Shown piece by piece: positions 54,131 through 63,394 of a DNA stretch of 64,000 bases; the stretch's first letter is position 1; every line of letters starts with the position of its first letter. This stretch comes from a bacterium (GTDB lineage Bacteria > Bacillota > Clostridia > Oscillospirales > Oscillospiraceae), in the NCBI GenBank assembly GCA_004560305.1, contig SFVI01000003.1:1-64000 (forward strand). The letters run 5' to 3'. Below the pieces are notes generated by a model, which was not told the origin of the DNA, ran no database searches, and saw only the letters and a list, made by a program, of their open reading frames with translations. Position numbers and translations under genes: made by a program.

Positions 54131-54835
54131 TCACCACTCGATCTGTTCTACGGGGATTGGGTTGGGGTTCACGGTCTCGGACTGGATGCAGCCGCTCTTG
54201 ACCCGGATCACCCGGTCCGCCATGTCACAGAGGGCGGAGTTGTGGGTGACAATGACCACGGTCATATTGGTCTGGCGGCAGGTGTCCTGCAGCAGCTTCA
54301 AAATCGCCTTGCCGGTGTTGTAGTCCAGGGCGCCGGTAGGCTCATCACACAGCAGGAGCTTGGGCTTCTTGGCCAGGGCACGGGCAATGGCCACCCGCTG
54401 CTGCTCGCCGCCGGAGAGCTGGGCCGGGAAGTTGTTGGCCCGTGCCTCCAGCCCCACCTGGGCGAGCACCTGGGCTGGATCCAGATGGTCCTTGCAGATC
54501 TGCACCGCCAGCTCCACGTTCTCCAGGGCGGTCAGGTTGGGGATCAGATTATAGAACTGGAACACAAAGCCGATGTCATAGCGGCGGTAGGAAGTAAGCT
54601 GCTTCTCATTATAGCCGGAAATGTCCTGCCCATCCAGCCAGACGTGGCCCTGGCTCATGGTATCCATGCCGCCAAGGATGTTGAGGATGGTGGTCTTTCC
54701 GGCGCCGGAGGCACCCACAATGACGCAGATTTCCCCCTGCTTCACGGTAAAGCTGGCATTTTTCAGGGCGTGGATCTCCACCTCCCCCACTTTATAGATC
54801 TTTCCCACATTGTCAAAGTGAATGAATTCCGGCAT
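54131..54835 (-). CDS. ABC transporter ATP-binding protein (MacB/LolD type)
   Basis: 234 aa. Walker [20 protein letters not shown]-loop [18 protein letters not shown], signature [18 protein letters not shown], Walker [13 protein letters not shown], and H-loop [17 protein letters not shown]. The ATG at 54835 begins [14 protein letters not shown], a family-typical N-terminus; an upstream extension lacks similarity. It powers the FtsX-type permease encoded directly after it. Likely exported cargo is a lipid, lipoprotein or peptide. Confidence 0.94.
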   Translation of the reverse strand: MPEFIHFDNVGKIYKVGEVEIHALKNASFTVKQGEICVIVGASGAGKTTILNILGGMDTMSQGHVWLDGQDISGYNEKQLTSYRRYDIGFVFQFYNLIPNLTALENVELAVQICKDHLDPAQVLAQVGLEARANNFPAQLSGGEQQRVAIARALAKKPKLLLCDEPTGALDYNTGKAILKLLQDTCRQTNMTVVIVTHNSALCDMADRVIRVKSGCIQSETVNPNPIPVEQIEW

Positions 54836-54997
54836 GAAAGCTGTGCTCCTTCTCTTTACGTTAACTTTCAGTATAAAGGCTTCCTGTTTTTCTTTCCTGA
54901 ACGTGGTGTAAATATTCCTTGCTCTGGTCAAATTCAAGCAAAGAAAAAGCCGGAAAACGGCCCGCTCTGTCACATTCTACAAAATGGAAATTCCGTA

Positions 54998-55026
54998 TTG
55001 CAATGGCTTTTTCGCGGTGATACTAT
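54998..55026 (+). promoter_or_regulatory. purC promoter
   Basis: TTGCAA, 17 nt, TACTAT, about 55 nt upstream of the purC ATG. No purine riboswitch was recognised in the 245-bp gap. Confidence 0.5.
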
Positions 55027-55080
55027 TTGCAGGTAAATTCTCGGATTTACAGAAAAATACAGAAAACGGAGGCTTGCACC

Positions 55081-55800
55081 ATGCAGAAACTGGAACAGCT
55101 CTACGAGGGAAAGGCAAAGAAAGTATTCAGGACTGACGATCCGGAACTTCTCATTGTGGATTACAAGGACGACGCCACTGCCTTCAACGGACTGAAGAAG
55201 GGCAGCATCGCCGGCAAGGGCGTGATCAACAACCAAATGAGCAACCGCCTGATGGCAAAGCTGGAGAAGGCCGGTGTGCCCACCCACTTTGTGCAGGAGC
55301 TGAGCCCCCGGGAGACTTTGGTGAAGAGGGTAAGCATCGTGCCGCTGGAGGTCATCGTGCGCAACCTCTCCGCAGGCTCCTTCGCCAAGCGCTACGGCGT
55401 GGAGGAGGGCATCGTGTTCGATGCGCCCACCATTGAGTTCTCCTATAAAAATGACGAGCTGGGCGATCCCCTGCTCAACAGCTACCATGCCCTGGCCCTG
55501 AAGCTGGCCACGGCGGAGGAGATCGACACCATCAAGCGCTACGCCTTCCAGGTGAACGACTTCCTCAAGGCCCTGTGGGCAGAGTGCGGCGTGATTCTGG
55601 TGGACTTCAAGCTGGAGTTCGGCCGGCTGGCGGACGGCAGCATCGTGCTGGCCGATGAGATCAGCCCGGACACCTGCCGCCTCTGGGATGAGAAAACCCA
55701 CGAGAAGCTGGATAAGGATCGGTTCCGCCGGGATCTGGGCGGCGTGGAGGATGCTTACGCTGAGATCATGAAGAGGCTGATGGATCATGATGCGGACTGA
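55081..55800 (+). CDS. purC: Phosphoribosylaminoimidazole-succinocarboxamide synthase
   Basis: 239 aa, standard length. It makes SAICAR from CAIR and aspartate. Conserved elements: [64 protein letters not shown]. The ATG at 55081 begins [11 protein letters not shown], the usual start, with GGAGG upstream. It overlaps purF by 14 bp. Confidence 0.97.
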   Translation: MQKLEQLYEGKAKKVFRTDDPELLIVDYKDDATAFNGLKKGSIAGKGVINNQMSNRLMAKLEKAGVPTHFVQELSPRETLVKRVSIVPLEVIVRNLSAGSFAKRYGVEEGIVFDAPTIEFSYKNDELGDPLLNSYHALALKLATAEEIDTIKRYAFQVNDFLKALWAECGVILVDFKLEFGRLADGSIVLADEISPDTCRLWDEKTHEKLDKDRFRRDLGGVEDAYAEIMKRLMDHDAD

Positions 55801-57247
55801 GCAGCACCTTCGGAAAGACGGCCACCTGCACGAGGAATGCGGCGTTTTCGGCGTCTATTCCCCGGAAACGGCAGACCTGGCCGGTCTGGTGTACTACGGT
55901 CTGTTCTCCCTGCAGCACCGGGGTCAGGAAAGCGCCGGCATGGTAATCAATGACGACGGCGTTTTCAGCGTCTACCGGGATGTGGGCCTTGTAAACGATG
56001 TGTTCACGCCGGAGCGGCTGCAGTCCCTGGGCAGCGGCAACATCGCCGTAGGCCATGTGCGCTACGCCACCACCGGCTCGGACAACAAGCGCAACGTGCA
56101 GCCCCTGATCATCAACCACCACAAGGGCCGCATGGCCCTGGCCCACAACGGCAATCTGACCAACTCCATGGAGCTGCGGCGGCAGCTGGAGGAGAAGGGC
56201 TCCATCTTCCACACCACCACCGACTCCGAGGTGATTGCCTACATCATCGTGCAGGAGCGGCTGCGCTGCGGCTCCATTGAGGCGGCGGTTTCAGCGGCCA
56301 TGAACCGGCTGGAGGGGGCCTATTCCCTGGTGATCTCCTCCCCCAGCAAGGTGATCGCCGCCCGGGACCCTCACGGCTTCCGGCCTTTGTGTATGGGCCG
56401 GCGGAAGGACGGCATGGTGGTATTCGCCTCCGAGTCCTGCGCGCTGGACGCGGTGGGCGCGGAATTTGAGCGGGATATTCTGCCCGGGGAGATCGTCACC
56501 GTCAGCAGTCAGGGCATCCACAGTGACCGCAGCCATTGCGGTCAGGCGGCGCGGAGCCTGTGCGTGTTTGAGTACATCTATTTTGCCAGGCCGGATTCCG
56601 TCATCGATGGGTGCAGCGTCTGTCAGGCCCGGAAGCGGGCCGGGGCCTTCCTGGCCCAGGCGCACCCGGTGGAGGCGGATGTGGTCATCGGCGTGCCGGA
56701 TTCCGGGCTGGACGCGGCCCTGGGCTATGCCGAGGCCTCCGGCATCCCCTACGCCATGGGCTTCACCAAGAACAAATATATCGGCCGCACCTTCATCTCC
56801 CCCACCCAGGAGATGCGGGAAAACGGCGTGAACATCAAGCTCAACCCCATCCGCTCCGTGGTGGAGGGGAAGCGGGTGGTGATGATCGATGACTCCATCG
56901 TCCGGGGCACCACCTGCCGGCGCACCATCGACCTGCTGCGGCAGGCCGGGGCAAAGGAGATCCACATGCGGGTCAGCGCCCCGCCATTCATCAGCGAGTG
57001 CTACTACGGCACCGACATTGACGATTCGGAGAAGCTGATCGCCAACCACCACACCGTGGAGGAGATCGCCGGCATCATTGGGGTGGACTCCCTGGGATAC
57101 CTGAGCGTGGCGGATGTGGTGCGGCTGGCCGGGGATAAGCCAGGCGGCTTCTGCACCGCCTGCTTCGGCGGCGGCTATCCCACGGCCATCCCCAGCGCCG
57201 GGGAGAAGGATCGCTTTGAAAACAAGATCCACGCGGGGAAAAATTAA
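55787..57247 (+). CDS. purF: Amidophosphoribosyltransferase
   Basis: 486 aa. It catalyses the first committed step of purine synthesis. A ~17-residue propeptide precedes the nucleophile in [12 protein letters not shown]. The glutaminase domain has [13 protein letters not shown] and [12 protein letters not shown]. The PRPP loop is [17 protein letters not shown]. Cysteines in [13 protein letters not shown] and SECYYGTD fit the Bacillus-type oxygen-sensitive [4Fe-4S] enzyme. It starts inside purC, so the two are translationally coupled. Confidence 0.97.
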   Translation: MMRTEQHLRKDGHLHEECGVFGVYSPETADLAGLVYYGLFSLQHRGQESAGMVINDDGVFSVYRDVGLVNDVFTPERLQSLGSGNIAVGHVRYATTGSDNKRNVQPLIINHHKGRMALAHNGNLTNSMELRRQLEEKGSIFHTTTDSEVIAYIIVQERLRCGSIEAAVSAAMNRLEGAYSLVISSPSKVIAARDPHGFRPLCMGRRKDGMVVFASESCALDAVGAEFERDILPGEIVTVSSQGIHSDRSHCGQAARSLCVFEYIYFARPDSVIDGCSVCQARKRAGAFLAQAHPVEADVVIGVPDSGLDAALGYAEASGIPYAMGFTKNKYIGRTFISPTQEMRENGVNIKLNPIRSVVEGKRVVMIDDSIVRGTTCRRTIDLLRQAGAKEIHMRVSAPPFISECYYGTDIDDSEKLIANHHTVEEIAGIIGVDSLGYLSVADVVRLAGDKPGGFCTACFGGGYPTAIPSAGEKDRFENKIHAGKN

Positions 57248-57260
57248 AATAGAAACCCAG

Positions 57261-57298
57261 GCGGGACACCGAAAGCATCGGCGTCCCGCTTGTTTTTT
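57261..57298 (+). terminator. purCF terminator
   Basis: GCGGGAC...GTCCCGC stem with a short loop followed by TTGTTTTTT, 14 bp after purF. Confidence 0.8.
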
Positions 57299-57422
57299 CA
57301 GAGTTCACAAATATTTCAAGGTTCTGTCAGGTAAATTTAAGTTTTGCTGTGTACAATACGGGCAATGATAAAAAAACAGGCTGAAAAGCCACTGGGCTCA
57401 GCCCATAAAAGGAGAGACAAAT

Positions 57423-58700
57423 ATGAACGAAGATTTCAGCAGCGGTTCCTATAACGATGATGGGAGCTATAATCCCGAATATACCGGCGGCGCCAAAAAG
57501 AAAGGCTTCCCCTGGGGCAAGATGATCGCGCTGATGCTGGTGGCCGCCCTGCTGGGCGGCGCGCTGGGCGCCGGCGGCGTGCTGCTGCTCGGTTCTTCCG
57601 GCAGCGGCAGCAGTTCTCAGGTTCTGAAGGGGGAGCGGCCCAGCACCGTCATCGATGTGGCCACCATTGACACCAGCAAGCAGATGAGTCCCGCAGAGGT
57701 CTACGCCCAGAACGTGGCCTCCACCGTAGGCATCACCACCTCCGTCACCACCAATTACTTTGGCTTTACCACCACATCCGCCGCAGCCGGCTCCGGCTTC
57801 GTGCTCAGCGAGGACGGCTACATCCTCACCAATTACCATGTGATCGAGAATTCCACCTCCATCAAGGTGACCATGTACGACGGCAGCAGCTATGACGCGG
57901 AGCTGATCGGCTATGACGAAAGCAACGACATTGCCGTGCTGAAGGTGGACGCGGAAAACCTGAGCCCCGTGGTGCTAGGCGATTCTGACAATCTGAACGT
58001 GGGCGACAGCGTGGTGGCCATCGGCAACCCCCTGGGTGAGCTGACCTTCTCCCTTACCGCTGGCGTGGTCAGCGCCCTTGACCGGGAGGTCACCCTCTCC
58101 GGCAACGTGACCATGGAGCTGATTCAGACCGACTGCGCCATCAACTCCGGCAACTCCGGCGGCGCCCTGTTTAACCTCTACGGCGAAGTCATCGGCATCA
58201 CCAACGCCAAGTATTCCAGCAGCGGCTCCGGCGCGTCCATCGACAACATCGGTTTTGCCATCCCCATCAACAGTGTGATGAACATTGTGGAGAGCATCAT
58301 TGAAAAGGGCTACATCGCCAAGCCCTATATCGGCGTTTCCGTCACCTCTGTCAGCAGCGAGACCCAGAGCTACGGCCTGCCCAAGGGGGCGGCAGTGAAG
58401 GCCATCAGCGAGGATAGCCCCGCCGAGAAGGCCGGACTGCAGATTAACGACATTATCACCGCAGCCAACGGAACCACGATAGAATCCAGCGACGATCTGG
58501 TGCGGCTGGTGGGTGACCTCTACGACGGGGCAGAGCTGCAGCTGACGGTTTACCGGCAGGGCGAGACGGTGGAGCTGACGGTCATTGTGGGCGAAAAGAT
58601 CCAGTCCGCCCTGGGTTCAGAGGATGATCAGGCCCAGGTGCAGCAGCAGAGCAGCCAGCGGCAGTTCTCCTTCCCCGGATTCTTCAACTTCGGTTTTTGA
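57423..58700 (+). CDS. HtrA/DegP-type serine protease
   Basis: 425 aa. A cytoplasmic N-terminus (~30 residues) and one membrane helix (IALMLVAALLGGALGAGGVL) tether it outside. The S1C protease domain has His in TNYHVIENSTS, Asp in SNDIAVLKVD and Ser in NSGNSGGALFNLYG. A PDZ domain follows (VTSVSSETQSYGLPKGAAVK, EKAGLQINDIITAANG). The C-terminal ~30 residues are Gln/Ser-rich. It degrades misfolded exported proteins. GGAGAGACAAAT precedes the ATG. It is flanked by terminators, so it is single. Confidence 0.95.
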   Translation: MNEDFSSGSYNDDGSYNPEYTGGAKKKGFPWGKMIALMLVAALLGGALGAGGVLLLGSSGSGSSSQVLKGERPSTVIDVATIDTSKQMSPAEVYAQNVASTVGITTSVTTNYFGFTTTSAAAGSGFVLSEDGYILTNYHVIENSTSIKVTMYDGSSYDAELIGYDESNDIAVLKVDAENLSPVVLGDSDNLNVGDSVVAIGNPLGELTFSLTAGVVSALDREVTLSGNVTMELIQTDCAINSGNSGGALFNLYGEVIGITNAKYSSSGSGASIDNIGFAIPINSVMNIVESIIEKGYIAKPYIGVSVTSVSSETQSYGLPKGAAVKAISEDSPAEKAGLQINDIITAANGTTIESSDDLVRLVGDLYDGAELQLTVYRQGETVELTVIVGEKIQSALGSEDDQAQVQQQSSQRQFSFPGFFNFGF

Positions 58701-58711
58701 TTTCCCCTTCT

Positions 58712-58745
58712 AAAAAAACGTGTGGAAAAATCCACACGTTTTTTT
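58712..58745. terminator. Bidirectional terminator
   Basis: AAAAAACGTGTGGA arms with AAAA loop and T run. It serves the htrA gene and the convergent amidohydrolase, whose stop codon it touches. Confidence 0.85.
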
Positions 58746-59601
58746 ATTCTTCCAGCCAGGACTGCAAATTATATAAGTCCAGGGCGTTTTGGTACAGGAT
58801 CTGTGCCTGGGCCTCCGGACTGAGGGGCAGGGAGAGGAACAGGTCCAGCGAATGGCGCTGATCCATCCAGGGGCTGTCGGTTCCGAAGAGGATTCGCTCC
58901 GGCCCCAGAACCTTCACCATCTCCATAAAGCGTTCTTCCGTCAGCAGCCTGGGTATGCCGGGCATGGGCTTGCCCTCCATGTCCAGGCTGAAGCCCAGAC
59001 TATAGGCGCAGTCCAGAATGACCTTGCTGCCGGCCACCACCTCCAGCACATCGTTCCAGTTGCCGCAGCCGCCCATGTGGGCCAGCACCATTTTCACGTC
59101 CGGCAGAGTTTTCAGCACATTGGCAATCATGGCGGTAGTGCAGCGGTAAAGGCCGGGGTAGCCGGGGTCCGTACCGGTATGGGCCACCACGATCAGGCCC
59201 AGCTCCCCGGCTGCCTCCATCAGGCGCAGATAGGCCGGGTCGTCAAAATCATGGTTCTGGAAATAGGGGTGGATCTTCACCGCCTTCAGGCCCAGCCGGG
59301 CCGCCAGGGCCAGCTCCGCCTTTACATCCGGGCAATCCGGATGGATGCAGCCAATGCTGAAAATCTTCTTTTGGCGGCTGTTGCGCCAGGCGGAAAGCCG
59401 ATTGATCTGCCCCACGGTGGCCGGGTTGGTATTGCAGGGCAGGTTGATGCAAAGATCAATGCCCGCCTGTGCCATGGAGGCCGTCAGGGCCTTTTCCGTG
59501 GCCTCACAGAAGATACCGGCATTGGACCCGGCCTGCAATTTTTTCAGCACCGCTTTGGCAATGTTATCCGGGAAAATATGGGAATGCGCGTCGATGATCA
59601 T
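58744..59601 (-). CDS. Amidohydrolase family (TIM-barrel) hydrolase
   Basis: 285 aa amidohydrolase-2-like protein: IIDAHSHIFPDNIAKAVL holds the first HxH metal motif, VKIHPYFQNHDFDDPAYL the second histidine, LIVVAHTGTDPGYPG the third, VKMVLAHMGG the fourth, and ILFGTDSPWMDQRHSL the catalytic Asp. It may be a hydrolase or decarboxylase; substrate unknown. The ATG at 59601 is chosen because AGAGGAAG lies upstream and the HSH motif is then near the N-terminus. It is divergent from bioY. Confidence 0.9.
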   Translation of the reverse strand: MIIDAHSHIFPDNIAKAVLKKLQAGSNAGIFCEATEKALTASMAQAGIDLCINLPCNTNPATVGQINRLSAWRNSRQKKIFSIGCIHPDCPDVKAELALAARLGLKAVKIHPYFQNHDFDDPAYLRLMEAAGELGLIVVAHTGTDPGYPGLYRCTTAMIANVLKTLPDVKMVLAHMGGCGNWNDVLEVVAGSKVILDCAYSLGFSLDMEGKPMPGIPRLLTEERFMEMVKVLGPERILFGTDSPWMDQRHSLDLFLSLPLSPEAQAQILYQNALDLYNLQSWLEE

Positions 59602-59695
59602 GATGCTTCCTCTGTTTCTGATAATTTCCCGGACATTATATTCTCTTTTATTCAAATGCGCAACAGGAAACCAAAGGCCGTATCCGGGCTGCATC

Positions 59696-59753
59696 TTAAT
59701 TGTCAACTACTTTTTATAAATCAGTTGACAATTAAGAGTTTTTCCTTTATAGT
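59696..59753 (+). promoter_or_regulatory. BirA operator overlapping the bioY-birA promoter
   Basis: Perfect 13-bp inverted repeat TTAATTGTCAACT-N14-AGTTGACAATTAA (59696-59735), matching the known BirA consensus TTGTNAAC-N14-16-GTTNACAA. Its right arm contains the -35 TTGACA (59725-59730). TATAGT (59748-59753) is 17 nt downstream. Biotin-bound BirA should block the promoter. Confidence 0.9.
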
Positions 59754-59785
59754 TACTGCCAAGCACAAATGTGAGGTGTATAAAA

Positions 59786-60334
59786 ATGAATCAACGGCTT
59801 ACTGCAAAGGACCTTTCCTATATTGCCATGGGCGTGGCATTGATCGCGGTCTGCTCCTGGATCAGCATTCCCCTGCCGGTGCCTATTACATTGCAGACCT
59901 TTGCCATCTGCCTGATTACAGCGGTGCTGGGGCTGCGGCTGGGACTGTGGGCAGTGGTGGTCTACATTCTGTTGGGCGCGGCAGGCCTGCCCGTATTCTC
60001 AGGCTTTCGCAGCGGCATTGGCACGCTGCTGGGCACCACCGGAGGCTATATCATTGGCTTTGTTTTTACGGCTTTGGCTGTAGGGCTGGGCGTAAAAAGG
60101 TTTGGCAGAAAGCCGCCCCTTCTGGCACTTTTTATGGCCATCGGCATTCTTTTGTGCTATGCTTTCGGTACGGCCTGGTTTGTTCTGGTGTATACCAGGA
60201 CCAGCGGGGCCATCGGGGTACTGACCGCTTTGAGCTTGTGTGTTTTCCCCTATCTGCTGCCGGATGCAGTGAAGATTCTGCTGGCCGTCTCGCTGACTGG
60301 GAGGCTGCACAGCCTGCTGAAACCAAGAGGGTGA
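59786..60334 (+). CDS. bioY: Biotin transporter BioY
   Basis: 182 aa with six hydrophobic helices. Family segments: LSYIAMGVALIAVCSWISIP, the biotin-binding region LPVPITLQTFAICLITAVLG, YILLGAAGLPVFSGFRSGIG, GTTGGYIIGFVFTALAVGLG. It is the substrate-binding component of an ECF or solitary biotin importer. The ATG at 59786 has GAGGTG upstream; a GTG at 59771 lies in that site and is not used. It is regulated by the BirA box and followed by birA after 4 bp. Confidence 0.94.
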   Translation: MNQRLTAKDLSYIAMGVALIAVCSWISIPLPVPITLQTFAICLITAVLGLRLGLWAVVVYILLGAAGLPVFSGFRSGIGTLLGTTGGYIIGFVFTALAVGLGVKRFGRKPPLLALFMAIGILLCYAFGTAWFVLVYTRTSGAIGVLTALSLCVFPYLLPDAVKILLAVSLTGRLHSLLKPRG

Positions 60335-60338
60335 TTTT

Positions 60339-61319
60339 TTGCTGAAAGATCAGGTGCTGGAGCATCTTTGGAAGGCCCGGGACGAGTATATCTCCGGGGC
60401 GGAGCTGGCCGGGCGGCTGGGCGTCAGCCGGACGGCAGTATGGAAGGCCATGGGGCAGCTGCGGGCCCAGGGCTATCTGATTGAATCGGTGACCAACAAG
60501 GGCTACCGCCTCTCCTCTCGCAGCGACGTGCTCAGCGAGGCCGGGGTGGAGCGGTATCTGAAGGCGACCGGCCTGCGCATTCAGGTGGTGGACCGGGTGG
60601 ATTCCACCAATGCCGCCATGAAGCGGATGGCGGCGGAGGGGGCGCCTCATGGCAGCGTGCTGATCGCCAATGAGCAGAGCGCCGGGCGGGGCCGCATGGG
60701 CCGCAGCTTCTATTCCCCGCCGGGCACCGGCATCTACATGAGTCTGCTGCTGCGCCCCCACACCGACGCCCAGCGGGCCACCCTGGTGACGGCCAGCGCC
60801 GCGGTGGCCGTGGCGGAGGCCATTGAGCAGCTGGCCGGAGAGCCGGTGCAGATCAAATGGGTCAACGATGTGTTATTTCATGGCAGGAAGGTCTGCGGCA
60901 TTCTGACCGAGGCCGCCATGGACTTTGAAAGCGGCCTGATCGACTATGTGGTGCCGGGCATCGGGGTGAATACCGCCGTGCCGGCGGAGGGCTTCCCGGA
61001 GGAGCTGCAGGGCATCGCCGGGGCGGCCTTCGGTATCGAGCAGGTGCCGGAGCTGCGCTGCCGCCTGGCGGCGGAGATTCTCAACCGCTTCATGGGCTAC
61101 TACGCCTGTCTGGGCAGCCGGGCCTGCTATGAGGCCTATAAAAGCCGCTCGGTGGTTATCGGGAAGGACGTGCAGCTGCTGAGCCCCGGCAAGGAGGCAC
61201 TCCCTGCCAGAGTGCTGGATATCGATGAGGACTTTGCCCTGGTGGTGAGAACGGAAGACGGCCAGGTGCAGCGGGTGAACGCCGGGGAGATCAGCCTGCG
61301 GCCCGCCGGGAAAAAATAA
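60339..61319 (+). CDS. birA: Bifunctional biotin-protein ligase / biotin operon repressor
   Basis: 326 aa. N-terminal winged helix (ISGAELAGRLGVSRTAVWKA, IESVTNKGYRLSS) plus the ligase domain: VVDRVDSTNAAMKRMAAEGA, the biotin/AMP loop NEQSAGRGRMGRSFYSPPG, IKWVNDVLFHGRKVCGIL and the C-terminal SH3-like domain (VVIGKDVQLLSPGKEA). It attaches biotin to carboxylases and represses its own promoter. The start is TTG at 60339 with AGAGGGTGA upstream. Confidence 0.95.
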   Translation: MLKDQVLEHLWKARDEYISGAELAGRLGVSRTAVWKAMGQLRAQGYLIESVTNKGYRLSSRSDVLSEAGVERYLKATGLRIQVVDRVDSTNAAMKRMAAEGAPHGSVLIANEQSAGRGRMGRSFYSPPGTGIYMSLLLRPHTDAQRATLVTASAAVAVAEAIEQLAGEPVQIKWVNDVLFHGRKVCGILTEAAMDFESGLIDYVVPGIGVNTAVPAEGFPEELQGIAGAAFGIEQVPELRCRLAAEILNRFMGYYACLGSRACYEAYKSRSVVIGKDVQLLSPGKEALPARVLDIDEDFALVVRTEDGQVQRVNAGEISLRPAGKK

Positions 61320-61325
61320 AGCCGA

Positions 61326-61366
61326 CAAACAGCAGCCCTCGGAGAAGGCTTCTCCGGGGGCTGTTT
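61326..61366. terminator. Terminator after birA
   Basis: Arms around AACAGCAGCCCTCGGAGAAG with a short loop, followed by TTTCTG. It lies between the convergent birA and GNAT genes. Confidence 0.7.
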
Positions 61367-61374
61367 CTGTCCGA

Positions 61375-62322
61375 TTACTTCTGTTCAAAGCGCATAGGGG
61401 TATAGCGGATGCCGTTGGTAAGCTGCTCCGTGTTCGTGGGCACAAAGCCCAGGTGCCGGTAGACCTCCACCGCATAGGGAGAGGAGTTGACGGTGTAGGT
61501 CTGACTGGCATAGTCCCGGCGCATGGAGTCGAACAGCAGGCGGCCTATCCCCTGGCGATGCCAGGCCTCCTTCACGAAGAAGAGGCTGATATGCTGGGGC
61601 TCGCGCATGGCCAGAACGCCCACCAGTTCTCCCTTATGGAAAGCGCCGTAGAAAGGCATGTGCCGGAGCGCTTCCATGTTTTCCAGGGTTTTTTGGAATT
61701 CAGCGATCCCCTCCTGAGAATATTCCGGCGCTTCAAAGCGGCAGAATACCTGCCAGACCAGGTCGCAGGCGGCGGGCAGCAGCTCCGGCGGCAGACGGCG
61801 GACAGTGAATGGAGACGCATCCCGGGTGAGGGCATAGAGCTTCATATCCAGCAGCTTGCCGTTTTTCACGGCGTTGTTTTTCATCAGGCCCTCATAATGG
61901 AACCCTGCCTTTTCCAGCGCCCGGCAGGAGCCGATATTGTAGGAAAAAGGCTCGGCATAGATACGGAGGATGTCGGTATGGGCGAACACCCACCGGCAGA
62001 GCTGCCCGATGGCCTGGGTCATCAGGCCCCGGCCCCAGTATTCCTCTGCCAGATAATAGCCCAGCTCCGCCGTGCGGCTGTGGATATTTCCCTGACGAAA
62101 AGCCCCGATGCTGCCGATACAGCGGTCCTCTACAGTGACAGCAAAGGCGAAGGTATTATTTTCATCGGCGGAGAGCATGGCACGGATGTAATCCTCCGCG
62201 TCCCGCTGGGTATAGGGATAGGGCAGGCCGTCCCGCAGGTTGTTGAGGACCTTGGGATTGGACAGGGCGGCGGCCAGATCCGCCGCGTCAGACAGGCGCC
62301 ATTTTCTGATCGTGCAATTCAT
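61375..62322 (-). CDS. Tandem GNAT acetyltransferase
   Basis: 315 aa with two GNAT domains. The first (residues 1-165) is RimJ/RimL-like: LGYYLAEEYWGRGLMTQAIG, AEPFSYNIGSCRALEKAGFH, YEGLMKNNAVKNG. The second (about 175-315) has ISLFFVKEAWHRQGIGRLLF and VNSSPYAVEVYRHLGFVPT. Acceptors unknown; either protein N-termini or small amines. CCGGAGGTGCAGCC precedes the ATG. It lies 17 bp after the DUF4097 gene on the same strand. Confidence 0.92.
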   Translation of the reverse strand: MNCTIRKWRLSDAADLAAALSNPKVLNNLRDGLPYPYTQRDAEDYIRAMLSADENNTFAFAVTVEDRCIGSIGAFRQGNIHSRTAELGYYLAEEYWGRGLMTQAIGQLCRWVFAHTDILRIYAEPFSYNIGSCRALEKAGFHYEGLMKNNAVKNGKLLDMKLYALTRDASPFTVRRLPPELLPAACDLVWQVFCRFEAPEYSQEGIAEFQKTLENMEALRHMPFYGAFHKGELVGVLAMREPQHISLFFVKEAWHRQGIGRLLFDSMRRDYASQTYTVNSSPYAVEVYRHLGFVPTNTEQLTNGIRYTPMRFEQK

Positions 62323-62339
62323 GGCTGCACCTCCGGTTT

Positions 62340-63227
62340 TTATTTCTTCTCAATATGAACGCTGCCGCTGGTGGTATCGATGCTGTACTCCCCCAGTCCG
62401 CTGCCGAAAATGCGGCGGCTGCTCTCTGTTTTGCAGGCAAGTTCCGAGGAGAAGCTGCCGCTGACGGTGTCAAAGTCCAGGGTGAAGTCCGCATCCGCCG
62501 GCAGGCACAGGCTGACGGAGCCGGAGACCGTGTCCACGTCCAGGTCCTTCGGCGCTTTCTCCGCCGTCAGGCTGACAGAGCCGCTGGTGGTATTCACGTC
62601 AAAATCCCCCACCTCCGGCACCGTCAGCTCCACACTGCCGGAAACGGTGTCGGCTTTCCATTCCCGCAGTGCCCCGGTCAGCACAGCCTTTACAGAGCCG
62701 GAGGTGGTATCCACCATGGCCCGGTGGGTGACCTGGCAGTCCCGGAGACGGACCGCGCCGGACACGCTGTCCAGCTCCAGGTCTTTCACAGCAAGGTCTC
62801 TCAGATCGGCCCGGGCAGAGACGGTGTCCACTTCCAGACTATCCAACAGCCGCTCCGGCAGCTGGAGGGTCAGGTCCTTTTCCAGGCCGTTCAGGTTCCA
62901 CTTCCCGCTGCGGCAGAATTGGATGCGCAGGGTGCTGCCGTCCAGCCAGTAGTGCATACGCAGGTCATTGGTCAGGTTACGGTTGGCCGTTTCGGAAAAG
63001 CGGATCTCATTCCCCTTATGGCCGGTGACGGTGACGCTGCCGCTGAGCCAATGGATCTCCACCTGCTCCACGCTGTCGGTAAAGGCGGCGCCGCCCACGG
63101 TGTATTTCTCTGCGTTCTCATAGTTTATGCCGCTGAGACCCAGGGAGGGCCGAATATGCAGGCCGCAGCCGCTGAGCAGCAGGGCGCAGAGGGTCATGGC
63201 CAGCGTGAGGGAAGCGGTTTTGTTCAT
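62340..63227 (-). CDS. DUF4097-domain lipoprotein
   Basis: 295 aa. Signal peptide with lipobox LLLSGCGLH (Cys about residue 21). The body is a repetitive beta-helix: units such as VDTVSARADLRDLAVKDLEL, LDSVSGAVRLRDC, VDTTSGSVKAVL and VNTTSGSVSLTAE recur every ~20 residues, typical of the DUF4097 (head GIN/putative adhesin) family. Function unknown; surface-anchored. AAAGGAGATTTTACC precedes the ATG. First gene of a pair with the GNAT gene. Confidence 0.9.
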   Translation of the reverse strand: MNKTASLTLAMTLCALLLSGCGLHIRPSLGLSGINYENAEKYTVGGAAFTDSVEQVEIHWLSGSVTVTGHKGNEIRFSETANRNLTNDLRMHYWLDGSTLRIQFCRSGKWNLNGLEKDLTLQLPERLLDSLEVDTVSARADLRDLAVKDLELDSVSGAVRLRDCQVTHRAMVDTTSGSVKAVLTGALREWKADTVSGSVELTVPEVGDFDVNTTSGSVSLTAEKAPKDLDVDTVSGSVSLCLPADADFTLDFDTVSGSFSSELACKTESSRRIFGSGLGEYSIDTTSGSVHIEKK

Positions 63228-63350
63228 GGTAAAATCTCCTTTTCAAAGTGCCGGGCAGGCGTTGATTCTCTTTGTGCTTGTATTTTACCGCAAAGCCCTA
63301 CCTTTCGATAGGGAAATTTTTCAGGAGATTGTGTTGTTTTTATAGACGCA

Positions 63351-63385
63351 AAAACGACGCGGACTGACAGGCCGCGCCGTTTTTT
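63351..63385. terminator. Terminator of the partial membrane protein gene
   Basis: AAAACGNCGCGG arms with one mismatch around CTGACAG, T and A runs on both sides, 10 bp from the stop at 63395. Confidence 0.7.
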
Positions 63386-63394
63386 CAAGATCGC

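Noticed and set aside
62340..63227. DNA repeats or a CRISPR array, suggested by repeating units
   Set aside because: The periodicity is in the protein beta-helix of a DUF4097 lipoprotein; there are no identical spaced repeats.
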